Shown here piece by piece: positions 1 to 4,602 of a stretch of DNA of 7,387 nt (its first letter is position 1; each line of letters starts with the position of its first letter). Origin of the DNA: Bacillota bacterium (GTDB lineage: Bacteria > Bacillota_I > Bacilli_A > MOL361 > Turicibacteraceae). The stretch covers positions 10,184 to 17,570 of the forward strand of contig DNGE01000078.1 of assembly GCA_003486705.1 (NCBI GenBank). The letters run 5' to 3'. The notes under the pieces were generated by a model. It was not told the origin of the DNA, searched no databases, and saw nothing but the letters and a program-made list of their open reading frames with translations. The position numbers were made by a program, and so were the translations under genes.

Positions 1-95
1 CAATAAAAGAAAACTTTTCAAAAGGATATAATTGTTCTTTAACTTTGTTTATTGTGTTAAGAGTTTGTTAAAAAAGAGTTTTAACTATTTAATCG

Positions 96-104
96 TGGTA
101 AAAT
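96..104 (+). promoter_or_regulatory. Extended -10 promoter of the DUF1232 gene
   Basis: TGGTAAAAT is an extended -10 element (TG, one base, then TAAAAT at 99-104). No good -35 sits 16-18 bp upstream, as is common for extended -10 promoters. Transcription would begin near 111. That leaves about 35 nt of leader before the GTG at 146 and argues against the upstream GTG at 119. Bases 1-95 are A+T rich and show nothing else I can support. Confidence 0.5.
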
Positions 105-145
105 GTAACTAATTTGTTGTGAGTTTATTAGGGAGGTTTACGCTT

Positions 146-523
146 GTGGATGCAAAAGAATTAATGAGAAAAGCAAAAGCATTAAAGTTAGAAGTTGCGG
201 CGCTTTATCTGGCTTATCGCCGTGATGATGTTTCGTGGTTGGCTAAGGGTGTTGCTATTTTAGTGGTAGGGTATGCGTTGAGTCCGATTGATTTGATTCC
301 TGATTTTATCCCGCTGCTTGGCTTTTTGGATGATGTGATTTTGCTTCCACTAGGTATTTATATTGCGCTTAAGCTAATTCCTGAGGAGATTATGTTGGAG
401 TGTCGAACTGATGCTGCGCATTTATTTGATCATGGTAAACCTAAGAATTATGTGGCGGCAACGGTTATTATCGTGATTTGGATTTCACTTATTTCCATAC
501 TTTTTATTAAGCTATTTTTTTAA
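146..523 (+). CDS. YkvA-like DUF1232 small membrane protein
   Basis: This 125-residue protein belongs to the DUF1232 (YkvA-like) family, whose biochemical role is not established. The family signature is clear at residues about 43-68: YALSPIDLIPDFIPLLGFLD followed by D63. It has a charged amphipathic N-terminus (1-30), hydrophobic segments at about 33-50 and 54-80, and a strongly hydrophobic C-terminal helix (about 103-125) that probably anchors it in the membrane. I chose GTG at 146 because GGGAGG lies at 131-136 with 9-nt spacing. The longer in-frame GTG at 119 has no ribosome site and falls almost on the predicted transcription start. The stop overlaps the stop of the convergent permease gene by 4 bp (shared TTAA), with no terminator between them. 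The family call is firm; function is unknown. Confidence 0.88.
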   Translation: MDAKELMRKAKALKLEVAALYLAYRRDDVSWLAKGVAILVVGYALSPIDLIPDFIPLLGFLDDVILLPLGIYIALKLIPEEIMLECRTDAAHLFDHGKPKNYVAATVIIVIWISLISILFIKLFF

Positions 524-1386
524 AATTTAAACAACAAACACAAAGTCCCGATGACGATTAATCCTAGTCCTATCGCGGACTTTTTATTTAGCTTTTCACC
601 AAGGAAGACATACGCAAATCCTACTGTCACTAAAATGCTTAGCTTATCAATTGGCACGACGATACTCGCAGGCCCCATTTGCAACGCTTTGTAATAACAT
701 AGCCACGACGCTCCTGTTGCAACACCTGATAGCACAATAAATAGTAGGCTACGTTTATTTATTTTTATTATTTCAGATTGCTTTTTATTTATAAACACAA
801 TTACCCACGCCATAATTAAAACAATAACAGTACGGATTGCCGTTCCTAAATTCGACTCAACATTCTCAATTCCGACCTTTGCTAGTATTGACGTGAGTGC
901 CGCGAATATTGCTGACAAAGAGGCATATACAAGCCATGCATTTCCTTTTAGTGAGATTTGAGCACCTTCCTTTTTTTGAATCATCAAATACGTTCCTACA
1001 GCAATTCCAATCAATCCAATAATTATATTTAAACTAATCGATTCATTTAAGAAAATAAAAGCTAGCACCATGGTTAAAATGGTGCTCGATTTATCAATCG
1101 GGGTTACTTTATTGACATCCCCTAACTGCAAGGCTTTAAAATAACAAAGCCACGAACCACCTGTTGCTAAGCCTGATAAAATTAAAAACACAAAACTTTT
1201 AGTGCTAATAGCTGTAATCGTATCAAACGACCCTACAACAAAAACCATCAACCATGAAAAAATTAAAACAACGACTGTTCGTAAGGCTGTCACAAGATAA
1301 GAATCAACATCCTCAATTCCTAATTTAGCTAAAATTGATGTTGCACCTGCAAACAACGCTGATCCAAACGCATATAATAACCACAT
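520..1386 (-). CDS. EamA/DMT-superfamily permease with duplicated halves
   Basis: This 288-residue integral membrane protein of the drug/metabolite transporter superfamily (EamA domains) has about ten hydrophobic helices and acts in the cytoplasmic membrane. Its substrate cannot be told from sequence. It consists of two EamA units, residues about 1-136 and 151-286. Aligned by hand without gaps, about 68 of 136 positions are identical. Both halves carry TSILAK, a GSWLCY or ASWLCY box, KALQ and PIDK. I chose ATG at 1386 because AGGAG at 1399-1395 sits 8 nt upstream. An earlier ATG at 1419 would add 11 residues but lacks a ribosome site and lies at or before the predicted transcription start. 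The gene is convergent with the DUF1232 gene (4-bp overlap). It resembles a fusion of two copies of the half-length (~140 aa) EamA proteins known in Firmicutes. Confidence 0.9.
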   Translation of the reverse strand: MWLLYAFGSALFAGATSILAKLGIEDVDSYLVTALRTVVVLIFSWLMVFVVGSFDTITAISTKSFVFLILSGLATGGSWLCYFKALQLGDVNKVTPIDKSSTILTMVLAFIFLNESISLNIIIGLIGIAVGTYLMIQKKEGAQISLKGNAWLVYASLSAIFAALTSILAKVGIENVESNLGTAIRTVIVLIMAWVIVFINKKQSEIIKINKRSLLFIVLSGVATGASWLCYYKALQMGPASIVVPIDKLSILVTVGFAYVFLGEKLNKKSAIGLGLIVIGTLCLLFKF

Positions 1387-1421
1387 TTTATCCTCTCCTA
1401 CTTTAATAACTATTTTCATTC

Positions 1422-1430
1422 ATTATACCA
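1422..1430 (-). promoter_or_regulatory. Extended -10 promoter of the EamA gene
   Basis: On the minus strand this reads TGGTATAAT, a perfect -10 hexamer with the extended TGn motif. No convincing -35 is seen. The start point would be near 1415, giving a leader of about 30 nt to the ATG at 1386. This supports the shorter protein start. Confidence 0.6.
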
Positions 1431-1482
1431 AACACACTGGTCCAACATGACTAGTTAACCTTGTTAAACTAATTGTTAACGC

Positions 1483-1504
1483 AATCTTTCAAAATGGAAA
1501 GATT
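1483..1504. terminator. Possible weak hairpin/terminator
   Basis: AATCTTTC (1483-1490) and GAAAGATT (1497-1504) form a perfect 8-bp stem with a 6-nt loop. ATTTTT follows on the plus strand. The stem is A+T rich, and no plus-strand gene is seen that would end here. It lies just before the broken regulator and may be the tail of whatever was deleted. Confidence 0.3.
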
Positions 1505-1527
1505 ATTTTTAGGTAGTTACCTATCAG

Positions 1528-1772
1528 ATTTTGACGTCTGGCGGTATACTAGATTCATCAACTAATAAGGAACTGATGAGTATGAATTTAGAGGCCGATT
1601 ATTTTGCGACTAAGCCGCAAATTCTGCTCGCGCGTATTCACTCGTTGTTAAAACGAACGTATCAACAACCGCAAAACTCAGATATGTTAACGTACAAAGA
1701 ACTTACGCTTAAGGAACCATTACAGCTTTTGATAATAGCGTTGAGTTAAGCAAAAACGAATTGAAAATTATA
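1528..1772 (+). pseudogene. Response regulator remnant (BceR-like), truncated and frameshifted
   Basis: The reading resembles the second half of a BceR-type receiver and the start of its DNA-binding domain. ILTSGG stands where the family has FLTSRD. SMNLEADYFATKPQ stands where it has SMNLGADDFxxKPF, and LLARIHSLLKRTY follows. About 75 N-terminal residues, including the phosphorylated Asp, are missing. After LTLK (codon 1711-1713) the frame is lost. Restoring one base near 1714 (GGA ACC instead of GA ACC) lets it continue as GTITAFDNSVELSKNELKII to 1772, matching the SVELTKNE motif of BceR. There it runs straight into kinase sequence, and the rest of the winged helix is absent. Several normally conserved residues have also changed. 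It cannot make a working regulator. Confidence 0.8.
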
Positions 1773-2297
1773 TCGAGCACGTTTTATATTATTCAAAAAG
1801 CCAAGATATCAGCCGCGACTATATCATCAAATCGTTTAATCTTAATCAGCTGGTCAAGCAAGTGGTCAAAAAAAATGCCCCTGATTTAATTAGTAAACGC
1901 ATCTCGATTGAAATGTCACACTTAGAATATGACGTGTATACCGACCCGAAATGGGTTGAATTTATTCTGAATCAAATAGTTGGCAATGTGATCAAATATT
2001 GTAGAGACAACCAACGTAAACTTAAAATTTATGCCACTACATTTGAGCACCAAATCACACTCTGTATTCAAGATAACGGTATCGGAATTAGTGAGCGCGA
2101 TGTGCCGCGCGTTTTTGATAAGGGGTTTACGGGTGAAAATGGCCGCCTGCTTGGCAAATCGACTGGAATCGGCCTATATTTATGCAAAAAAATTATGTGA
2201 CCGACTTGGCTTGGCGCTTCGCATTGAGTCGCAAGTTGGTAAGGGCACCACGGTTTTTATTGGGTTTCCGATTGGAGAACATGGGAAAATTCGATAA
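1748..2297 (+). pseudogene. Sensor histidine kinase remnant (BceS-like), 5' truncated and frameshifted
   Basis: This is the C-terminal ~180 codons of a BceS-type intramembrane-sensing histidine kinase. It begins KQKRIENYIEHVLYYSK, just after where the phospho-accepting His would be. Both membrane helices and the H-box are missing. The ATPase domain is recognisable: an N-box (EFILNQIVGNVIKY), a G1 box (QDNGIGI), an F-box (VPRVFDKGFTGENGR) and a G2 box (STGIGLYLCKK). At the seven-A run 2186-2192 one extra base ends the frame at TGA 2198-2200. With six A's it continues as LCDRLGLALRIESQVGKGTT to TAA 2295-2297. No BceAB-type ABC transporter, the usual partner, lies in the window. The front of the gene is lost, so it is non-functional whether or not the homopolymer indel is real. 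Confidence 0.82.
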
Positions 2298-2311
2298 GTT
2301 GATTACATTAG

Positions 2312-2441
2312 AAAAAAGTAAAAAGCACCCTGAAGTTTGCCGACCGATGAGTGCTTTTTATTGATATTTAAATATTCCATGTCACTGCAAGTACGATCAA
2401 GTTGTCATACTCTGAATAATGACTTGGTTCTTTTTTTTGTT
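2312..2441 (-). ncRNA. Putative orphan antisense (antitoxin-like) RNA, copy 1
   Basis: A minus-strand -10 TATAAT lies at 2453-2448. A weak -35 (TTACAA) lies 17 bp upstream of it at 2476-2471. Transcription from about 2441 would give a roughly 125-nt RNA ending at the hairpin 2361-2318. It contains the complements of ATCAAG (2396-2401), TCAT (2405-2408) and TGACTT (2420-2425), the elements also found in the leader of the small membrane-peptide gene downstream. No intact toxin-like gene is attached to this copy, so it could act only in trans. The repeat and promoter are visible; the RNA itself is inferred. Confidence 0.55.
2318..2361. terminator. Bidirectional terminator in repeat copy 1
   Basis: GTAAAAAGCAC (2318-2328) pairs with GTGCTTTTTAT (2351-2361) in ten Watson-Crick pairs plus one G-U. 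The A-run and T-run make it a terminator on both strands. On minus it would end the antisense RNA, and on plus it would end any transcript from the decayed kinase region. Confidence 0.75.
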
Positions 2442-2504
2442 ACTTTTATTATACAAGTTTTATTAGTTAATTGTAAGAATATTCTTCGTTTTCCATAATC
2501 ATCT

Positions 2505-2532
2505 TTGAATTCGACAAAATTTGATATATAAT
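2505..2532 (+). promoter_or_regulatory. Promoter of the small hydrophobic peptide gene
   Basis: TTGAAT (2505-2510) and a perfect TATAAT (2527-2532) are 16 bp apart. Transcription would begin near 2539. The mRNA to the terminator at 2806 would be about 270 nt with a leader of at least 50 nt, which is long for so short a coding region. Confidence 0.6.
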
Positions 2533-2541
2533 TAACTTTGA

Positions 2542-2570
2542 ATCAAGTCATTTATTTTTGGGTGTGACTT
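2542..2570 (+). promoter_or_regulatory. Leader elements shared with the antisense RNAs (DRa/DRb-like)
   Basis: The leader contains ATCAAG-TCAT (2542-2551) and TGACTT (2565-2570). The same pair in the same order lies in each repeat: copy 1 at 2396-2408 and 2420-2425, copy 2 at 2841-2853 and 2865-2870. Start-to-start spacing is 23 bp in the leader and 24 bp in the repeats. Because the repeats are transcribed from the opposite strand, their RNAs can pair with this leader. AAGTCA (2545-2550) can also fold on TGACTT (2565-2570) as a 6-bp hairpin. This is how the DRa/DRb elements of the pAD1 par (Fst) locus are arranged. Confidence 0.6.
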
Positions 2571-2578
2571 AACTTTTT

Positions 2579-2618
2579 TCCTCTTGTTGATGACAGTTAT
2601 CAGCAAGGGGGTGATAAC
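2579..2618 (+). promoter_or_regulatory. Shine-Dalgarno-sequestering leader hairpins
   Basis: The ribosome site AAGGGGG (2605-2611) lies in the 3' arm of a 12-bp stem. Bases 2579-2590 pair with 2600-2611 (nine Watson-Crick and three G-U pairs) around a 9-nt loop, hiding the whole site. An alternative 7-bp hairpin, GTTATCA (2596-2602) with TGATAAC (2612-2618), would instead expose it in a loop. The two cannot coexist. Such a switch fits translational control of a toxin mRNA. The pairing is read directly from sequence; its use is inferred. Confidence 0.55.
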
Positions 2619-2766
2619 AATCGAAATTTTAGATTTACTACCAACAGAATTTTCTTATCTCGTTATTTTGTTTGTTGTATTATTTTCAACTCTTTTAGTC
2701 ATTGAAAAACTTTTACAAGTTATTCAATACGGTGTTGAGCTATTTCGCTTTATCAAAAAAAAGTAA
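2590..2766 (+). CDS. Small hydrophobic peptide, putative type I toxin
   Basis: This is a short membrane peptide I do not recognise. Its likely core (from 2620) is 48 residues: an acidic N-terminus (EILDLLPTEF), a hydrophobic helix (about 11-28, SYLVILFVVLFSTLLVI), an amphipathic segment and a basic tail (RFIKKK). That build is typical of pore-forming type I toxins, but it lacks clear likeness to Fst, TxpA, BsrG or Hol-Tox peptides. The start is uncertain. ATG at 2590 gives 58 residues but has no ribosome site and sits in the leader hairpin. The strong AAGGGGG at 2605-2611 points to codon 2620-2622, which is ATC, not ATG. GTG at 2611 overlaps the ribosome site. The stop codon lies inside the terminator stem. 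A dedicated promoter, a structured leader and convergent antisense RNA surround it. It might be a toxin silenced by a start-codon change. Confidence 0.55.
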   Translation: MTVISKGVITIEILDLLPTEFSYLVILFVVLFSTLLVIEKLLQVIQYGVELFRFIKKK

Positions 2767-2885
2767 AAAGCACCCCGAAGTTTGCCGACAGAAGAGTGCT
2801 TTTTACTGACATTTAATTAATTAGTGTCACTGCAAGTACGATCAAGTTGTCATACTCTGAATAATGACTTGGTTCTTTTCTCGTT
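2757..2885 (-). ncRNA. Putative antisense antitoxin RNA, copy 2
   Basis: A minus-strand -10 TATAAT lies at 2897-2892, with TTCAAA 16 bp upstream as a weak -35. Transcription from about 2885 converges on the peptide gene and would give a roughly 128-nt RNA. It overlaps the 3' end of the peptide mRNA at the terminator and carries complements of the ATCAAG..TCAT and TGACTT leader elements. The RNA can form a hairpin from the two complement elements (AAGTCAT with ATGACAACTT, one bulge), suited to a loop contact with the similar hairpin in the mRNA leader. This matches the RNA II layout of the Fst/par family. Expression is inferred. Confidence 0.6.
2763..2806. terminator. Bidirectional terminator of peptide gene and antisense RNA
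   Basis: GTAAAAAGCAC (2763-2773) and GTGCTTTTTAC (2796-2806) form a perfect 11-bp stem with a 22-nt loop. The left arm includes the peptide's TAA stop. The flanking A- and T-runs allow termination on both strands, as in par-type loci where toxin and antitoxin RNAs share one terminator. Confidence 0.8.
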
Positions 2886-2938
2886 ACTTTTATTATACAA
2901 TCATTTTTAAAATTTTGAAATAATAAAATGATTATAAT

Positions 2939-2969
2939 TTTACTTTACCCTAAAGTTATGGTTTTATTG
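2939..2969 (+). promoter_or_regulatory. Orphan MerR-operator-like dyad
   Basis: ACCCTAA-AG-TTATGGT (2947-2962) is an imperfect palindrome with 6 of 7 arm positions symmetrical. It sits between TTTACT (2939-2944) and TATTGT (2965-2970), a 20-bp gap like the long spacers of MerR-regulated promoters. No gene follows: a terminator begins at 2993. It may be the relic of a deleted gene's promoter or the promoter of a very short RNA. Confidence 0.25.
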
Positions 2970-2992
2970 TTAGTTATATATACACATTTATT

Positions 2993-3034
2993 AAACAAGC
3001 TTTTCTTGTTCTTGAAACAAGGGAGCTTGTTTTT
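2993..3034 (+). terminator. Intrinsic terminator in gene-free region
   Basis: AAACAAGC (2993-3000) pairs with GCTTGTTT (3025-3032). Weaker pairs continue inward, and an inner stem CTTGTT/AACAAG (3005-3010/3016-3021) closes on a 5-nt loop. TTATTT follows on the plus strand. No coding region precedes it after the antisense promoter, so it would end either a short RNA or read-through. Confidence 0.7.
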
Positions 3035-3040
3035 ATTTAG

Positions 3041-3188
3041 TAGTTCGTTTTTTAAATAGCTCTAGGAGTTTATCCGAAAAATAACAACATATGCAAAAGA
3101 AGATGAAACGCAACCAATCAAGTTGCGTATTAAATTTTAAAACATCAAAATATAAATTTTTTATTAGTATTACGTTATTTAGTAAGCT
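3041..3188. other. Gene-free stretch with one inverted repeat
   Basis: I see no supported gene here. ACGCAAC (3108-3114) and GTTGCGT (3122-3128) form a perfect 7-bp hairpin with a 7-nt loop but no U-tract. An ATG at 3091 opens a 38-codon frame, but its nearest AGGAG (3064-3068) is 22 nt upstream. A minus-strand open frame ending at 3033 has no usable start. The stretch ends in a strong terminator, so it may be transcribed as a non-coding RNA. Confidence 0.4.
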
Positions 3189-3241
3189 AAAACTCGTAGG
3201 ATAGACACCACTCTTTGGGTGTAGATTCTACGAGTTTTTTT
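3189..3241 (+). terminator. Strong intrinsic terminator
   Basis: AAAACTCGTAG (3189-3199) pairs perfectly with CTACGAGTTTT (3228-3238). The stem extends through GAT/ATT, a small internal loop and ACACC/GGTGT. The T-run at 3235-3241 makes it a good plus-strand terminator. It isolates the hydrolase gene downstream. The gene it once served is not visible. Confidence 0.8.
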
Positions 3242-3269
3242 ATACTGGATATGTATAATAAAAATTTTA

Positions 3270-3281
3270 TATCTGCAGATA
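3270..3281. promoter_or_regulatory. Perfect 12-bp palindrome upstream of hydrolase promoter
   Basis: TATCTGCAGATA is a perfect palindrome about 35 bp upstream of the hydrolase -35 box. It could be a regulator site, but a single palindrome of this length in A+T-rich DNA can also occur by chance. Confidence 0.2.
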
Positions 3282-3316
3282 CTAACAATTAGAAATTTAT
3301 TCCTTATCTGATTTTT

Positions 3317-3344
3317 TTGACTTTCAAAGTATTGGTGTGATAAA
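3317..3344 (+). promoter_or_regulatory. Promoter of the alpha/beta hydrolase gene
   Basis: TTGACT (3317-3322) and GATAAA (3339-3344) are 16 bp apart, and TG at 3336-3337 gives an extended -10. Transcription would begin near 3351, leaving a leader of about 35 nt to the ATG at 3386. Confidence 0.6.
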
Positions 3345-3385
3345 ATCAAACAAACTTATATGACAGATGATTTGAGGAGATTAAT

Positions 3386-4336
3386 ATGAAAAAAAAGAAA
3401 ATTATTATCATAACATTAGTTACTTTTAGTGTTATCCTCATCGGTGGGTTAGGTTTTGCTGGGAACTATTTTTATAACTTAGCCTTAAACCCTAATACAC
3501 CAAAAGATATTGTGTTTGGAACACCTGATGATCAAGAACAAACGAGTGGGGATGTTTTGGATGAGGATATTGACTGGCTATTAAATGAAGGGCCTACGTC
3601 TGAGCTTAATATCACGTCTGATGATGGATTAACACTACATGCTTATGAGGTTTTAAATGAAAATAAAACGAATAAGTGGGTAATTGCCACTCATGGTTAT
3701 ACAAGTGATGCCACGCAGATGAGTTCATATGCTAAGAAATTTTATGATATGGGCTATAATGTACTAATTCCTAACCTCCGTGGACATGGCGACAGTGAAG
3801 GTGACTATATCGGAATGGGATGGCACGATCGCTTAGATATGCTATCATGGATTGAGCTTATCTTAAAAGGTACACCTGATGCTGACATTGTCTTACATGG
3901 GGTTTCAATGGGAGCCGCTACTGTGATGATGACATCTGGTGAAGATTTACCTTCAAATGTTAAAGCTATTGTTGCCGACTGTGGATATACCTCAGTTTGG
4001 GATCAATTTGCTTATCAATTAGATGAACTGTTCTCGTTACCAGCCTTCCCTATTATGCATGCGTCATCGCTTGTTGCAAAGCTAAGAGCTGGATACTATC
4101 TAGATGAAGCATCAGCTCTAGAACAAGTTAAAAAATCTAAAACACCAATCTTATTTATTCATGGGGATAAAGATGACTTTGTCCCATATGAAATGATGGA
4201 AGAACTTTATAACGCGGCAGGCTCTGAAAAAGAAATGTTAACAGTAGAAGGGGCAGAACATGCTAAATCAAGTTCTGCAAATCCTGAGCTTTATTGGACA
4301 ACGATCTATAATTTTGTTAATAAGTATGTGAAGTAA
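3386..4336 (+). CDS. Membrane-anchored alpha/beta hydrolase (YqkD-like)
   Basis: This 316-residue serine hydrolase has an N-terminal signal anchor: a KKKK charge cluster at 2-5, then a hydrophobic helix at about 6-27. A variable linker to about residue 72 follows, so the catalytic domain probably faces outward. The alpha/beta-hydrolase fold carries HGYTSD (103-108, oxyanion loop), the nucleophile elbow GVSMG with Ser174, an acid in GDKDDFVP (Asp263 most likely) and His292 in AEHAKS. LRGHGDSEGD (131-140) is also typical. The substrate is unknown; the family includes carboxyl-esterase-like and peptidase-like members such as Bacillus YqkD. The start ATG has AGGAG at 3375-3379 with 6-nt spacing. 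The gene has its own promoter and a strong terminator and stands alone. The fold is certain; specificity is not. Confidence 0.92.
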   Translation: MKKKKIIIITLVTFSVILIGGLGFAGNYFYNLALNPNTPKDIVFGTPDDQEQTSGDVLDEDIDWLLNEGPTSELNITSDDGLTLHAYEVLNENKTNKWVIATHGYTSDATQMSSYAKKFYDMGYNVLIPNLRGHGDSEGDYIGMGWHDRLDMLSWIELILKGTPDADIVLHGVSMGAATVMMTSGEDLPSNVKAIVADCGYTSVWDQFAYQLDELFSLPAFPIMHASSLVAKLRAGYYLDEASALEQVKKSKTPILFIHGDKDDFVPYEMMEELYNAAGSEKEMLTVEGAEHAKSSSANPELYWTTIYNFVNKYVK

Positions 4337-4337
4337 C

Positions 4338-4389
4338 AAAAAAAACACAAGAGATGTTGGGCTCTACCAACGTTTCTTGTGTTTTTTTT
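4338..4389. terminator. 23-bp bidirectional terminator after hydrolase gene
   Basis: Bases 4338-4360 pair continuously with 4367-4389 around a 6-nt loop. Eight A's face eight T's at the base, and CACAAGA faces TCTTGTG above them. It starts one base after the hydrolase stop and would also end transcripts arriving from the minus-strand regulator gene. Confidence 0.9.
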
Positions 4390-4602
4390 CATGTTATTTT
4401 GTGAATCCGCTGCTAAGAGTGTACGATTGTCAATCCAACAAATAAACCTTTTCTAAGTTGTTACTTTCTGTTTGCCTCTTCGAATTAGAGTTATCTAAAA
4501 ATTTAAAAATAAAAAATTTTATTACCCTAATTACATTAAGCTAGCCCACTCATATTCGGTTGTGTTTCTGTTGAAAACTTGTGTATTAAAACGACAAAAA
4601 CA
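4390..4602. other. Non-coding junction between native and A+T-rich segments
   Basis: No gene, tRNA or clear terminator is seen here. Base composition falls toward A+T rich across this stretch, and downstream genes differ in codon use, so it may hold the left edge of the acquired module. I found no terminal inverted repeats or direct repeat that would define an element end. Short minus-strand frames ending at stop codons are too short to identify. Confidence 0.4.

Larger units (their letters stand above)
2312..2456. repeat. Direct repeat copy 1 (antisense RNA unit)
   Basis: This 145-bp unit is repeated at 2757-2900 in the same orientation. By hand alignment the copies differ at about 12 positions plus one 1-nt gap. 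A 55-nt core (2380-2434 against 2825-2879) is identical. The unit starts at the poly-A before a hairpin and ends just upstream of a minus-strand -10 box, so it has the limits of an RNA gene rather than of an insertion sequence. Just before the hairpin, in frame 0, codons 2307-2321 read IRKK-stop. This resembles the FIKKK-stop end of the peptide before copy 2 and may be a trace of a lost partner gene. Confidence 0.9.
2757..2900. repeat. Direct repeat copy 2 (antisense RNA unit)
   Basis: This is the 144-bp second copy of the unit at 2312-2456, with about 91% identity by hand count. It overlaps the last codons of the small hydrophobic peptide gene and contains its terminator. Differences cluster in the terminator loop, a short A+T spacer (2811-2824) and the T-run at 2876-2883. 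The pairing core is unchanged. Confidence 0.9.

Noticed and set aside
2182..2364. 60-codon plus-strand frame across the end of the kinase remnant
   Set aside because: It starts inside kinase sequence in the wrong frame, has no ribosome site, and its tail runs through the terminator of repeat copy 1.
2312..2900. Two direct repeats considered as a minimal CRISPR array or an insertion-sequence remnant
   Set aside because: The repeats are about 145 bp, number only two, enclose a promoter and an open frame, and have RNA-gene boundaries rather than CRISPR or transposon ends.
3091..3207. 38-codon plus-strand frame from ATG 3091
   Set aside because: There is no ribosome site at a usable distance, and its end lies inside a terminator stem.
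3033..3235. Minus-strand open frame of about 66 codons ending LLELFKKRTTK at TAA 3035-3033, followed by a hairpin
   Set aside because: It has a hydrophobic-then-basic build like a small toxin, but lacks ATG or GTG starts and any ribosome site. A TTG start would leave only about 26 residues, and no promoter is clear.
4390..4602. Possible transposase tail on the minus strand in the gap after the hydrolase terminator
   Set aside because: Only short in-frame runs ending at stop codons are seen. There are no terminal inverted repeats or target duplications, so no insertion element can be supported.
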